Below are positions 16,901-24,255 of a DNA stretch of 26,275 bases, piece by piece. The stretch is from Candidatus Omnitrophota bacterium. Lineage in GTDB: Bacteria; Verrucomicrobiota; Verrucomicrobiia; Limisphaerales; UBA1319. The DNA lies in assembly GCA_023473405.1 (NCBI GenBank), contig JAMCZD010000215.1, positions 1 to 26,275 on the forward strand. The letters are read 5' to 3'. A model generated the notes under the pieces. That model saw nothing but the letters and a program-made list of their open reading frames with translations, searched no databases and was not told the origin of the DNA. Position numbers and translations under genes: made by a program. Each line of letters begins with the position of its first letter. Positions within the stretch are counted from its first letter, which is position 1.

Positions 16901-18693
16901 AACTGTGCTCCATCAGGTTCCATGCTATTGGGCGGCGCCGTAAACCATTTGACGCGCCCCGCAATGGAGTCGCTGATTCCGACTCCCCAACCGGCAACAT
17001 CGCGATAATTGGCGATCATCATTCGCGCCGTATTAATCGCGCTCACGCTGGTGACGATGTAGAACGTCATATTGGTCATCCGCATATCGGCGACATTGTC
17101 CAGGTTAAAACCCGAAGCGCCGTCAAAGGTGATTACCGGGTGAGGGCCGTTGGGGAAATAACTGGCTTGGGTCAACATTGGGGTGCCGACGGCGGTTCCG
17201 TTCTTGGGTGGATTACCGACTTGATGGTCTGCCCAAGCGGAGACTACGCCACTGGCATTGGCGGTCACACCCAGATCGGCCCGGAGCCACAATTTAAGGC
17301 CGATGGTCGGCACCGGGGCATTGGGTTCCGGAACCGCCACCCGGTGCTGCGAGTTGGCGGCGATGGTGTTTCCCACCAAGTCCTGAATCCCGTTCACCGT
17401 CAGTGTATAAGCCGGGCCATAGGCGATCGGCGAGGTGGTCAATAGGACGGTATCGGGTGTCGTCCCCATGGCCGCTTGGTTGACTGTTATCCTGGATACC
17501 GTGCCACCGGTGGCCGCCACGGTTGCCGTTGCGGCGGAGACCGGTTTGGAGAAAACGACCGTTACCAGGTTGGAATTGATCACGTCGCGGTCGGCGGAAA
17601 ACAGCGTGGGCGGCGTCGTGTCGGGAATCACGGTCAACACGGCGTTGGTGCTGGTCACCGTTCCGGTGGCGTTGCTCACCACCACACTAAATTGGCCGGC
17701 ATCGGTCCGGCTGACGCGGGAAAGGGTATAGTATGGGTCGTTGGCGCTAGGTATGGCCACCCCGTTCCTGAACCAATAGTAACTAAGGGGCGGCTCGCCG
17801 TCCGCGTTTACGCTAAAGGTCACCGGCGCCAATTCATTCACCTGCTGCGAAAAGGGTTGCTTGGCAAAGGCCGCCGCCCCGGTGGGATGAGTGAAATATT
17901 TCTGGTAGATGTAGGCTTCGACTGCCAGCCGTTGGGCGTCGGATGCCGAGGAATAGGCCAGAATTTCGGCAACATCACCTATCAGGAATTTGGAAAGCAC
18001 AGCCGGTTCCCCGGTCTCCTGCTCACCCACTGACGGGTAAGTCCCCTGGGCGCCCACCGCTAGGGCGCTGAAGGTCGCGTAGTTCAGCGATATGCCCGAG
18101 GAGTCACCGATTTGGACTCCATTGAGGAACATTTGCTTCCGGCCGTCCTGAAAGCTTCCCTCGATCAGGTTGGGGACGTAAAAGCCAAGGTCAGCGGCTG
18201 CCGGTTCCATGTTGTCGCCAGGGTAGCCGGTATACCACCGCGCCCGACCGGCTGTCGTATCGCTGATCCCCAAGGCAAAGCCAAATGGGTCTCTCATGTC
18301 GGCGAGAAAAATGCCAACCGTGTAGGTGTTATCGACACTGCCCACCACGTACACGCTAATCGCGGGCTTTTGCAGGTCGTCGCGATTGGTCAAAACTATG
18401 GCTGAGGCGCCATCGAAAGCAATGGTCGGTCGGGGGCCGGCCGGAAAATTCTCATTCGTCGTCAGAATGGGGATACCTGTGCCCTGGGCGATACCATCGT
18501 GCTTTACCCCGGGGGCTTGATCGGCCCAACCCTGGACTGATACCCCATCGGCAGCGGTCGTCACACCGGTATCGGCGCTGAGTTGGAGCTTCAAGTCCTG
18601 GATGGGTGGTTGCACGGACAACGCCGTGCTGGTAATTGCCAAGTTCGCTAGCGCCGCAAGTGCCGCGACAGCGAGGGTGTTGGTGAATTTCAT
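13909..18693 (-). CDS. Giant secreted protein with four LamG domains, Ig-like and Big_5-like domains
   Basis: A 1594-residue exported modular protein. Signal peptide about 1-26 (LAVAALAALANLAITSTALS). Four concanavalin A/LamG-type domains lie at about 30-270, 465-685, 880-1110 and 1300-1530, each opening with an L-W/Q-L-x-A-D-x-G-V motif and closing with an R-x-A-V-x-x-Y-L-x-x-K-Y-F motif. The first three are each followed by an Ig-like domain (P-F/Q-S-Q-x-V-N-E-L ... Y-Y-W-F-R-N-G) and a Big_5/SbsA-like domain (VVFSKPV ... YTLTVNGIQDLVGN). The C-terminal 60 residues form the short verrucomicrobial module SATQLDGTWTDVSG ... SQFYRLRQ. LamG and Ig modules suggest binding of carbohydrate or cell-surface material; no enzyme domain is visible. 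An AAGGAG ribosome binding site precedes the ATG. It converges with the alpha-galactosidase gene. Confidence 0.9.
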   Translation of the reverse strand: MKFTNTLAVAALAALANLAITSTALSVQPPIQDLKLQLSADTGVTTAADGVSVQGWADQAPGVKHDGIAQGTGIPILTTNENFPAGPRPTIAFDGASAIVLTNRDDLQKPAISVYVVGSVDNTYTVGIFLADMRDPFGFALGISDTTAGRARWYTGYPGDNMEPAAADLGFYVPNLIEGSFQDGRKQMFLNGVQIGDSSGISLNYATFSALAVGAQGTYPSVGEQETGEPAVLSKFLIGDVAEILAYSSASDAQRLAVEAYIYQKYFTHPTGAAAFAKQPFSQQVNELAPVTFSVNADGEPPLSYYWFRNGVAIPSANDPYYTLSRVSRTDAGQFSVVVSNATGTVTSTNAVLTVIPDTTPPTLFSADRDVINSNLVTVVFSKPVSAATATVAATGGTVSRITVNQAAMGTTPDTVLLTTSPIAYGPAYTLTVNGIQDLVGNTIAANSQHRVAVPEPNAPVPTIGLKLWLRADLGVTANASGVVSAWADHQVGNPPKNGTAVGTPMLTQASYFPNGPHPVITFDGASGFNLDNVADMRMTNMTFYIVTSVSAINTARMMIANYRDVAGWGVGISDSIAGRVKWFTAPPNSMEPDGAQLTELTPVLLTATYSSAGGVKKLYVNSVEAGSATGVNLSYASDTQLTVGYLQGNRQYLVGDIAEILAYSRVSDSQRTLVEAYLSRKYFGQGSGPVVVTEQPQSQTVNELQPVSFEVGFDGAPPVTIQWFKNDAAIPGATNVVYTIPNASRADQGAQFNAHLSNASGSAVSSNATLTVILDTVPPVLVSAKRDYMMNNQVLVIFSKAVSPSTATVVGNYAINNGVTVSQATIGSNSQTVILTTSPITPGAQAFTLTVNGVQDLVGNPIAANSQVPLSVPATSLQPPTTDLLCWMAADAGISTSDGHTVTNWLDQAGGDSPHNLAFTVGSPQLVMSDLFPSGANPVIHFDGGAGIQLQNPDSLAAQSISEYVVVSTDEIDTSRIFFNLYTDTYGYGMGISDSTPGRIKWFTAPPNSLEPDTANLTPNVPAVITGTFDSSTASKALYMGTNLLGTATDIANIDYGANPTQLQPTIGYLMGNRQYLVGNIAEVLVYSSVSDEQRIAVQNYLIQKYFTPGGGPVAITMQPAGQTIDELEPVTFNVGYLGTPPVSIQWYKNGNPIPGATDASYTIPSVTRADQGAQFSAHLSNTLGTAVSSDAVLTVIEDNVVPVLLSAKRDYLNDSQVLVVFSKPVDPVTATTIGNYAINNGVTVSQAAMGPNSSTVILTTSPIAAGQTFSLTVNGIQDLVGNSVAANSKIAMAVPATSLRPPTTDLLLWLAADAGVSTSDGHTLTNWVDQAGGDLPHNLAFTVGSPQLATADFFTSGVNQVIHFDGNSGVQLQNPDTMATPSISEYVVVSTDVINASRIFFNLYTDTYGFGLGISDGVAGRIKWFTAPPNSMEPDTATLSANVPTMVTGTFEQGGTKKLYMGTNLVGSATGLAEIDYGADPTQLQPTVGYLMGNRQYLLGTVAEVLVYSSVSDAQRNAVQDYLTQKYFTSGLSQGPKLNISLNQNQVVISWTGGGVLQSATQLDGTWTDVSGASSPWTITLSGTSQFYRLRQ
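14100..16631 (-). repeat. Tandem intragenic repeat: two about 1.27-kb LamG-Ig-Big units
   Basis: The DNA from 14100 to 15365 recurs at 15366 to about 16631 with long stretches of near identity. For example GTGAAGTACTTCTGG occurs at 14102 and 15368, and CCCATCAGATAACCGA occurs in both. The offset is 1266-1272 bases (about 422 residues) and changes only by multiples of three. The two copies encode LamG-4 and LamG-3 with adjacent Ig/Big domains. More diverged copies continue to about 18600. This is the footprint of a tandem duplication that kept the frame. Confidence 0.9.
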
Positions 18694-19105
18694 GCTAGTT
18701 CTCCTTTGGTTTAGGTCGTTCTTGTGAGGTGTACATTCTGCCTGTCTGAGTGGAAGTCATGGTTAATCGGAAAAACGCCACTGCCGGCGCTTTTTCGGAA
18801 AAGAGACTCTTTTCGCACGGGAAAGGCCATGCATTCTGTCGGCTCTACCACACCACGTTCGCATTGGCAAAACTATCTCACGTTTGGTTGTCGAACAAAG
18901 TGCCAAACAACTGCTATCATGCGAAAATGAGCCCCGGCCAATCTGCCCATTTTCGCCAGAATTTCTTCCGTTTTCGCCAATGTCCGAGGCGATACAAGAA
19001 TCACCGCGACGGGGACGTATTCAACTGCGTCGCGCTTCTCTCCTTTGGGGATGCGCTAAAGAGAGTTCAGGGACGCTGTGGAAAACGTCCCTGCCCGGTC
19101 AGGGG
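18694..19105. other. Intergenic region upstream of the LamG giant gene
   Basis: A 412-base stretch between the start of the LamG gene and the end of thrS. It holds the LamG ribosome binding site, a perfect palindrome (GAAAAGAG-A-CTCTTTTC, 18798-18814), and a weak hairpin CAGGGACG/CGTCCCTG (19068-19075 with 19086-19093) that may end thrS transcripts although no U-run follows it. Short open frames here run on into thrS antisense and have no homology that I recognise. Confidence 0.6.
18798..18814. promoter_or_regulatory. Perfect 17-base palindrome, possible operator
   Basis: Eight-base arms GAAAAGAG and CTCTTTTC around a central A, located about 105 bases upstream of the LamG giant ATG. It could be an operator for a dimeric regulator or a small hairpin. 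There is no direct evidence for function. Confidence 0.35.
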
Positions 19106-21133
19106 TTATGGCTTGCGCTCGCGGATGGCAGCCAGGAACTCGGCAATGACCTGCGCCCGCGGTTTCACGCCCTGGTTGCCTTGGCCGTGGATGCGCAAGG
19201 CAACAGAGTCCGATGCCTGCTCCTTTTGGCCAACCACCAACATGGTGTGCACGCGCGCTTCCTCGGCGCGCAGGATGCGGCCCTGGAGTTTGTCATTGCT
19301 GAATTCGAGGGTGGCGCGCACGAACTGGTCGCGTAGCACTTTCACGATGGCTTCGGCGTAGGCGACCTGGTCCTGGGTGATGGGCAGGACGCGGACCTGC
19401 TCCGGGGCGAGCCAGAGAGGGAAGTTACCGGCGTAATGCTCGATCAGGAAACCGATGAACCGTTCGTGGGTGCCCAGCGGGGCGCGATGGATGCAGAGCG
19501 GCGTTTTGTCTGCATTGTCCCGGTCCCGATAGACAAGGCCAAACTTCTTGGGCACGGCGAAATCGACCTGGTTGGTGGCGATGGTGAACTCGCGACCGAT
19601 GGCGCTCCAGACCTGGACGTCGATTTTTGGACCGTAGAAGGCGGCTTCGTTGGGGACCTCGATATAATTGATGCCGCTCTCCCGCAGGACACGCCGGACC
19701 ATCTCCTCGGTCTGCTTCCACAACTCGGGTTCATCGACGAATTTCTGGCCGAGGCGGGCCGGGTCGTGGGTGCTGTAGCGCATGACGTATTTCTCGATGC
19801 CAAATATCTTGAAATACTTGAGGTACATCTCGTTCACGGCCTGGAATTCCTCGGCGAACTTCTCGGGCTGGCAGTAGATATGCGCGTCGTTCATCTGCAT
19901 CGAGCGGACGCGCATCAGGCCGAAGAGCTCGCCCGACTGCTCGTACCGATAACAGGTGCCGTATTCGCCCAATCGGAACGGCAGGTCCCGATAGCTACGC
20001 TGCTCGGCCGCGAAAATGCGATGGTGATGCGGGCAGTTCATTGCCTTGAGGTAATACCGGTCGGACTTGCGGGATTGTCCAGCCAACCTGATTATCTCCT
20101 GGACAATGGCCTCGTTGGTGATGCCTTCTTTGGCCAACTCCCCTGAGACTTCGGGTAACTGCTTCTCAATATTGGCCATTGCCTCACGAAGCATTCGCTC
20201 CATTTGAGCCTTGATTTCGTTTCCTCCGCCTTTCTTCAACGCGCTTTCCTCGATCAATTCCATCGGCGGAAACATGCTTTCGGCATAATACGGCAGGTGC
20301 CCGGAGGTTTTGTACATGATTTCCCTGGCCAGGTGAGGAGTGCGGACGCGCTTGTAACCGGCCTGGAACTCGGTTTCCTTGGCGAGTTTTTCGAGCTCCT
20401 CGATCATGGCCCCGCCGTTGGGGAGCCAGAGGGGCAGACCGGGCCCGACGTATTCCGGATCGAGCGTGAAGATGCCCAACTCGGCGCCGAGCTTGCGGTG
20501 GTCGCGGCGTTTGGCTTCCTCCTGCATCTTAAGCCATTCATCGAGCTGGGTCTTGTTCTTGAAAGCGGTGCCGTAGATGCGCTGGAGCTGGGGATTGCGC
20601 TCGTTGCCCTTGTAATAGGCGCTGGCGACACTGGTGAGCTTGAAGGCGCCGACGTTGCCGGTGCGCATCACGTGGGGGCCGGCGCATAGATCGAGGAAAT
20701 CGCCGTTCTTGTAATACGTGATCGGCTCGCCTTCCGGGATGTCCTCGAGGTTGCCGATTTTGAACTTGCTCGGCACGGCCCGCTCGCTCAGGGCGCCGAG
20801 TCGTCCGGTTTGGGCATCACGGAGCGCCTGGTCACGGGTGACGGAGATTCGCTCGAAGGGCTGGTTTTCCTTGATGATCTTCCTCATCTCGGCCTCGATG
20901 GCCGGGAAATCCTCCGGCGTAATGCGATGTTCGAGATCGAGGTCATAATAAAAGCCGCTATCGACGGCGGGCCCCGTGGCCAATTGGGCGTCAGGCCAGA
21001 GGCGCAAGAGGGCGGTGGCCAGGACGTGGGCGGCGGAGTGGCGGAGGCGTTCGAGATCGGTCATGCGTCCGCGCTCGTCGAGAGTTTTTCGTTCCACCGG
21101 TTGTTTCGCGGTTTCAGATTTGGGTTCAGACAT
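19106..21133 (-). CDS. thrS: Threonyl-tRNA synthetase lacking the N-terminal TGS domain
   Basis: A 675-residue class II synthetase that charges tRNA-Thr. The editing domain comes first (H32-S-A-A-H36 and C150-A-G-P-H154, the zinc/editing signature). Then comes the catalytic core with zinc ligands C367 (AMNCPHHH), H418 (MNDAHIYC) and H549 (CIHRAPLGTHERFIG), and a C-terminal anticodon-binding domain (from about 575, LAPEQVRVLPI). The TGS domain of about 60 residues that normally precedes the editing domain is absent: only about 25 polar residues come before DLERLRHSAAH. Between SMFPPM and YYLKAMNCP there is an extra segment of about 65 charged residues (about 291-356) missing from the E. coli enzyme. 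ATG 21133 follows a terminator-bearing leader. No strong Shine-Dalgarno is seen. Confidence 0.97.
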   Translation of the reverse strand: MSEPKSETAKQPVERKTLDERGRMTDLERLRHSAAHVLATALLRLWPDAQLATGPAVDSGFYYDLDLEHRITPEDFPAIEAEMRKIIKENQPFERISVTRDQALRDAQTGRLGALSERAVPSKFKIGNLEDIPEGEPITYYKNGDFLDLCAGPHVMRTGNVGAFKLTSVASAYYKGNERNPQLQRIYGTAFKNKTQLDEWLKMQEEAKRRDHRKLGAELGIFTLDPEYVGPGLPLWLPNGGAMIEELEKLAKETEFQAGYKRVRTPHLAREIMYKTSGHLPYYAESMFPPMELIEESALKKGGGNEIKAQMERMLREAMANIEKQLPEVSGELAKEGITNEAIVQEIIRLAGQSRKSDRYYLKAMNCPHHHRIFAAEQRSYRDLPFRLGEYGTCYRYEQSGELFGLMRVRSMQMNDAHIYCQPEKFAEEFQAVNEMYLKYFKIFGIEKYVMRYSTHDPARLGQKFVDEPELWKQTEEMVRRVLRESGINYIEVPNEAAFYGPKIDVQVWSAIGREFTIATNQVDFAVPKKFGLVYRDRDNADKTPLCIHRAPLGTHERFIGFLIEHYAGNFPLWLAPEQVRVLPITQDQVAYAEAIVKVLRDQFVRATLEFSNDKLQGRILRAEEARVHTMLVVGQKEQASDSVALRIHGQGNQGVKPRAQVIAEFLAAIRERKP

Positions 21134-21160
21134 AAATCAAGCAAGTGTGCATAAACAAAA

Positions 21161-21189
21161 ACGCCTCGAAAATCAAAAAATCGAGGCGT
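21161..21189 (-). terminator. Attenuator-type terminator in the thrS leader
   Basis: Read on the minus strand, ACGCCTCGA (21189-21181) pairs perfectly with TCGAGGCGT (21169-21161) across an 11-base AT-rich loop, and the stem is followed at once by TTTTGTTTA. It points into thrS and ends 28 bases before the thrS ATG, a position where a terminator makes sense only as a conditional (attenuation) element. Confidence 0.82.
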
Positions 21190-21191
21190 CT

Positions 21192-21217
21192 GCGTTCGCG
21201 GTCTGAACCGTGAACGC
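21192..21217 (-). promoter_or_regulatory. Leader hairpin preceding the thrS attenuator terminator
   Basis: On the minus strand the arm at 21217-21207 (GCGTTCACGGT) pairs with 21202-21192 (ACCGCGAACGC), ten of eleven pairs with one A-C mismatch and a UCAG loop. It begins at the last base of the leader-peptide stop codon and ends two bases before the terminator stem, so a ribosome finishing the leader peptide would cover its first arm. Confidence 0.7.
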
Positions 21218-21243
21218 TAAATCGTTGTCGTTATTATCACCAT
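21217..21243 (-). CDS. thrS leader peptide (Met-Val-Ile-Ile-Thr-Thr-Thr-Ile)
   Basis: An eight-codon frame on the minus strand: ATG GTG, ATA ATA, ACG ACA ACG, ATT, TAG. Three consecutive Thr codons flanked by three Ile codons lie just upstream of a hairpin and an intrinsic terminator in front of the threonyl-tRNA synthetase gene. This matches the anatomy of known leader peptides such as E. coli ThrL, which is also rich in Thr and Ile codons. Stalling at Thr codons when charged tRNA-Thr is scarce would be the signal. The two ATA codons are unusual in GC-rich DNA and could strengthen slowing. No clear Shine-Dalgarno precedes the ATG. Translation is inferred; no peptide family exists to test against. 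Confidence 0.68.
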   Translation of the reverse strand: MVIITTTI

Positions 21244-21305
21244 TTTCAACACCAGTTTGAGGATAGCCTGCCACGTCCAGCATAACAAATGGAAAATTTC
21301 ACGGA

Positions 21306-21325
21306 CGTACCACGGGGCGTACCAC
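21306..21325. repeat. Direct repeat CGTACCAC x2 upstream of the thrS leader
   Basis: CGTACCAC occurs at 21306-21313 and again at 21318-21325, start-to-start 12 bases, about 63 bases upstream of the leader-peptide ATG. It could be a regulator site near the thrS promoter. I could not place a convincing -35/-10 pair for thrS. Confidence 0.35.
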
Positions 21326-21811
21326 TTTCAGACCTCGGATTTCACCGCTTGCACGGATAATTGGGCCTCGGCTTCATCGGTGTCATCGGCGGGCTCAGGA
21401 CGGCGGAATTAATGATCAAATTGACGTTCGATGCTGCGCCCGGGGCCGACCCCTACCTGAGGTTGGCTTTGCACAGGAGCGGGGACAGCCTGTCCCTGTG
21501 TGTTGTGGAGCAGACGCCGGGCGAGGGGAAGCGGGGACAGGCTGTCCCCGCCCCTATTGACACAATTCACCGTTACAGGCGGCATAGCCGGTTGTCGATG
21601 CGCCTCAACGGTCCTTTCGTTAAACCGTCGCCTATCCAATTCAGGGTCATTGCCATCGGCTGCCAGACAAGAGCGGCTTTGTGTAAATACTTGTCTGACC
21701 CCTGAGGTTATAGACTTGTTTCTGGGCAACTGAGACTGTGGTTACTTGGGACTGGCAAAACACTAAAAGCATAAACAACATTTTTGTAAACCGCTGGGAT
21801 TCTGGTAAGTT
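21326..21811. other. Non-coding stretch between the thrS leader and the sedolisin pseudogene
   Basis: No credible gene is seen. Apart from the palindromic repeats at 21479-21551 it holds an ACTTGTCTGACCCCTGA motif (about 21689-21705) of a type often met in dispersed repeats. Short open frames on both strands here are generated by the repeats and have no recognisable protein features. Confidence 0.6.
21479..21551. repeat. Pair of GGGGACAG palindromes (REP-like)
   Basis: GCGGGGACAGCCTGTCCCTG (from 21479) and GCGGGGACAGGCTGTCCCCGC (from 21531) are each self-complementary hairpins. The second has a perfect nine-base stem and three-base loop, and the two are near inverted copies of each other, about 50 bases apart. 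This is typical of dispersed palindromic repeats. Confidence 0.75.
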
Positions 21812-23304
21812 ATGCGACAATTAAAAGAAAGGTCTTTGCTCTTGAAGAAGAATCTATGGAGTGTTATTCCTCTTCGGTATCATTGCCTTCATCCTCACCC
21901 CCGCTTCCACTACCGCTCGAGTAATACGCGTGGGCGGCGGTTTGCAACCGGGACACGCCCGGCCGCCGTTGCTCCTTAATGTTGGCCCGTTCGACGCGGC
22001 TACCGACTATGGTCCGTATTCGCCGGCGCGGATTCGCCATGCCTACGGAGTGGACTTGGTGCTCGCTACGGGCGCCACAGGCAACGGCCAGAAGATCGGT
22101 ATCGTGGATGCCTATGGCGACCCATCCATCCAAACTGACTTGAACAAATTCTGCGCATACTATGGGATTCCCTCGACTACCGTCCAGATCATCTATCCCC
22201 AAGGCAAACCGAGGATTGGCAACAGCGGATGGGCGTTGGAAACCGCGCTGGACGTGGAATGGGCGCACGCCATCGCGCCCGGTGCCACCATTATCCTCGC
22301 GGTGGCTAAATCGGCAAGTATCACTGACCTGCTCGGCGCCGTGGATGCCGCGGTAAACGCCGGGGCCAATGTCATCTACGATGAGCTGGGGTGCGCAAGA
22401 AGCTTCTGGTATCAACATCGATGACAAACACTTCCAGGCTCCTGGCGTCACGTTCGTTGCCTCGTCCGGCGACAGCGGCGAACTGGCGGCTCCTTTCGAA
22501 GTGGAATGGCCTGCATCCTCGCCATATGTGGTTGGGGTCGGGGGAACGACCCTTTACCTCGATGCCAGTGGCAATCGCATCGTGCCCAGCGGTATCGTGT
22601 CTTCCGAAACGGCCTGGTCCGGAAGCGCCGGCGGGCTGAGTTCAGTCTATGGAATGCCAGATTACCAGAGCGGCTGGCAAGATTTCGGCACCCGTTGTGT
22701 TCCCGACGTGGCGTTCATGGCAGACCCCAATACGGGCGTTGGCGTGGCATATGGCCGATACTTGTATGAGGTGGGCGGCACAAGCGCCGGCTCCCCGCAA
22801 TGGGCGGCCTCGATCGCGCTGGCCAACTCGGTAAGCACCTCGCCTATAACAGGCCTTTCCTATGACATTTACGCAGTCGCGGGGGCATGGACAGGGACGA
22901 CGCTAATCCTGGATTTCACGAGGTTCTTCGACATTATTGCTGGCAGCAACGGATCCGACCCCGATGACTTGGCTGACGCGAATTACGACTTGGTAACGGG
23001 ATTAGGATCCCCAGTGGTCCCCGGTTTGTTAAATGCTTTGGCGCCTACGACCCCTGATTTCACAGTATCCGTTACGCCGGGTTCACGAACAGTTGCGCCT
23101 GGGGGCACAGCAGAATATAACGTAACAATTACTGCCCTGAACGGGTTCAGCGGGACGGTCGCGCTCGGCGCCAGCGGATTGCCAAGCGGCGCTACCGCCA
23201 GCTTCAGCCCAACCACGATCACCACCTAAGGTTCTTCCACAATGACGGTGAGAACCAGCAAGAGAACCCCTGCCGGACAATACACTTTAACCATAACGGG
23301 CTCG
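21812..23304 (+). pseudogene. Sedolisin (S53) serine-carboxyl protease, broken
   Basis: A secreted S53 peptidase remnant. The catalytic Glu and Asp (ALETALDVEWAHAIAPGA), the oxyanion Asp (ASSGDSG) and the Ser (GGTSAGSPQWAA) are all still encoded, but in two frames. The first part (GTG 21861 frame, to 22424) must shift at about 22376-22380, where one extra base splits the expected N-V-I-S-M-S-W-G motif, to join the second part (22369 frame). A further one-base shift near 21864 would join ATG 21812 (MRQLKERSLLLKKNLW) to the hydrophobic LFLFGIIAFILTPAS, giving a normal signal peptide. After the protease an Ig-like domain is cut by TAA 23227-23229, although the frame continues with matching sequence (GSSTMTV ... 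AGQYTLTITGSS) to about 23304, where it stops at the integrase junction. No N-terminal activation propeptide is seen. Confidence 0.85.
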
Positions 23305-24255
23305 TCCCAATCCCTCTTGCAGATCGGCTTGGTGCTGCTGACGCCCCTTTCCGAGGTGCTGTCTTAAAGGCTCCTTCAACGCTGCCGGCAACATCGTGAC
23401 CCGGTCCTTGTTCCCTTCACCTGCTCGGACCGTGATTACATTCCGATCAAAATCAAGGTCCTTCACCCGCAAGCGCAATAACTCCATCAACCGCATACCC
23501 GTCCCGTAAAGCAGCCGGGCCTTCAACTGAGATTCCCCTTCCATTGTCCCCAGCATAGCTCGTGTCTGTTCCGCCGTTATCACCACGGGCAGGCGTTTGG
23601 AAGCTTTGGCCCGGAGAACCTCACCCAGTTGCCCCAGCGGCTCCCCTCGCGCTTCCCGGTAGAAAAACACTAAAGCGTTCAATGCCTGATTCTGGGTTGC
23701 CGCTGAAACCTTCCGGTCAATGGCCAGATATTCCAAAAAACGTTTCACCTTGGCCTCGGAGGCCAATTCCGCAAAGCCCGCCACGGCCTTATGGCCTTGC
23801 AGAAAGCGCCAATACTGGCGCAGCCAATGGACGTACGTTTCCTCGGTCCGCTGCGAGTAATGCTTGAGCCGGATTGCTCCCTGCAGCCGCAACACCCCTT
23901 CGGCCAGCCCCCACTTGCCGCTGCCCGCTGATCCCGGCCCGCCCGGCACGGCTGCCTCACTCCCTCGCAAGACCGTTCGCTCCGCTTCAGGCGCAACCGG
24001 TTTCGGTTCTTCCCTTACAACCGGCCCGAGCCATTCCTTTAATGCCGTGCGGGCCTGTTCCTGCTGCCAAGGAGCGGCCTGCCAACGCTCCACAATGAAT
24101 CCCAAGAATGCCTCTGCCTGCTCCCGACTGGCCTCCCCGCTGGCGCCATACCGCCGCTCTCGATACACTTGAAATTTCCGGACCCATTTGGCCGCCCAAT
24201 CCACTGGTGGGCCCCCTCGTTCCTGCTCCTCGGTCGGACGGCTTTTTTCACGCAT
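23287..24255 (-). pseudogene. Integron-type tyrosine recombinase, 3'-truncated
   Basis: The 322 visible residues begin at ATG 24255, preceded by an AAAGGAGGGGG ribosome binding site; the longer frame to 24351 is less likely. Residues 1-115 are a non-conserved N-terminal extension, then a SAM-like DNA-binding domain (118-205; HYSQRTEETYVHWLRQYWRF). The catalytic domain keeps Arg255 (GTGMRLMELLRLRVKDLDF) and Lys283 (GEGNKDRVTMLP). The ADLQEGLGR stretch is where IntI proteins normally run into their family-specific insert. Homology stops there (about 23302) and the last residues (ARYG) are read from sedolisin DNA. HxxR, the second His and the nucleophile Tyr are lost, so it cannot recombine. I saw no convincing attI or attC. 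Confidence 0.85.

Noticed and set aside
13909..18693. Repeats within the LamG gene as a CRISPR or other array
   Set aside because: The repeats are about 1.27 kb, in frame and encode protein domains.
18884..19336. Plus-strand open frame between the LamG and thrS genes
   Set aside because: Most of it is antisense to the 3' end of thrS and the rest has no protein-like features.
21134..21250. T-box riboswitch in the thrS leader
   Set aside because: An ACCGCG string is present as in the T-box core, but the preceding UGGN tRNA-binding bulge and a recognisable Stem I are absent. The Thr-codon leader peptide explains the terminator better.
21409..21729. 106-codon minus-strand open frame
   Set aside because: It runs through the palindromic repeats, has no ribosome binding site and no recognisable domain.
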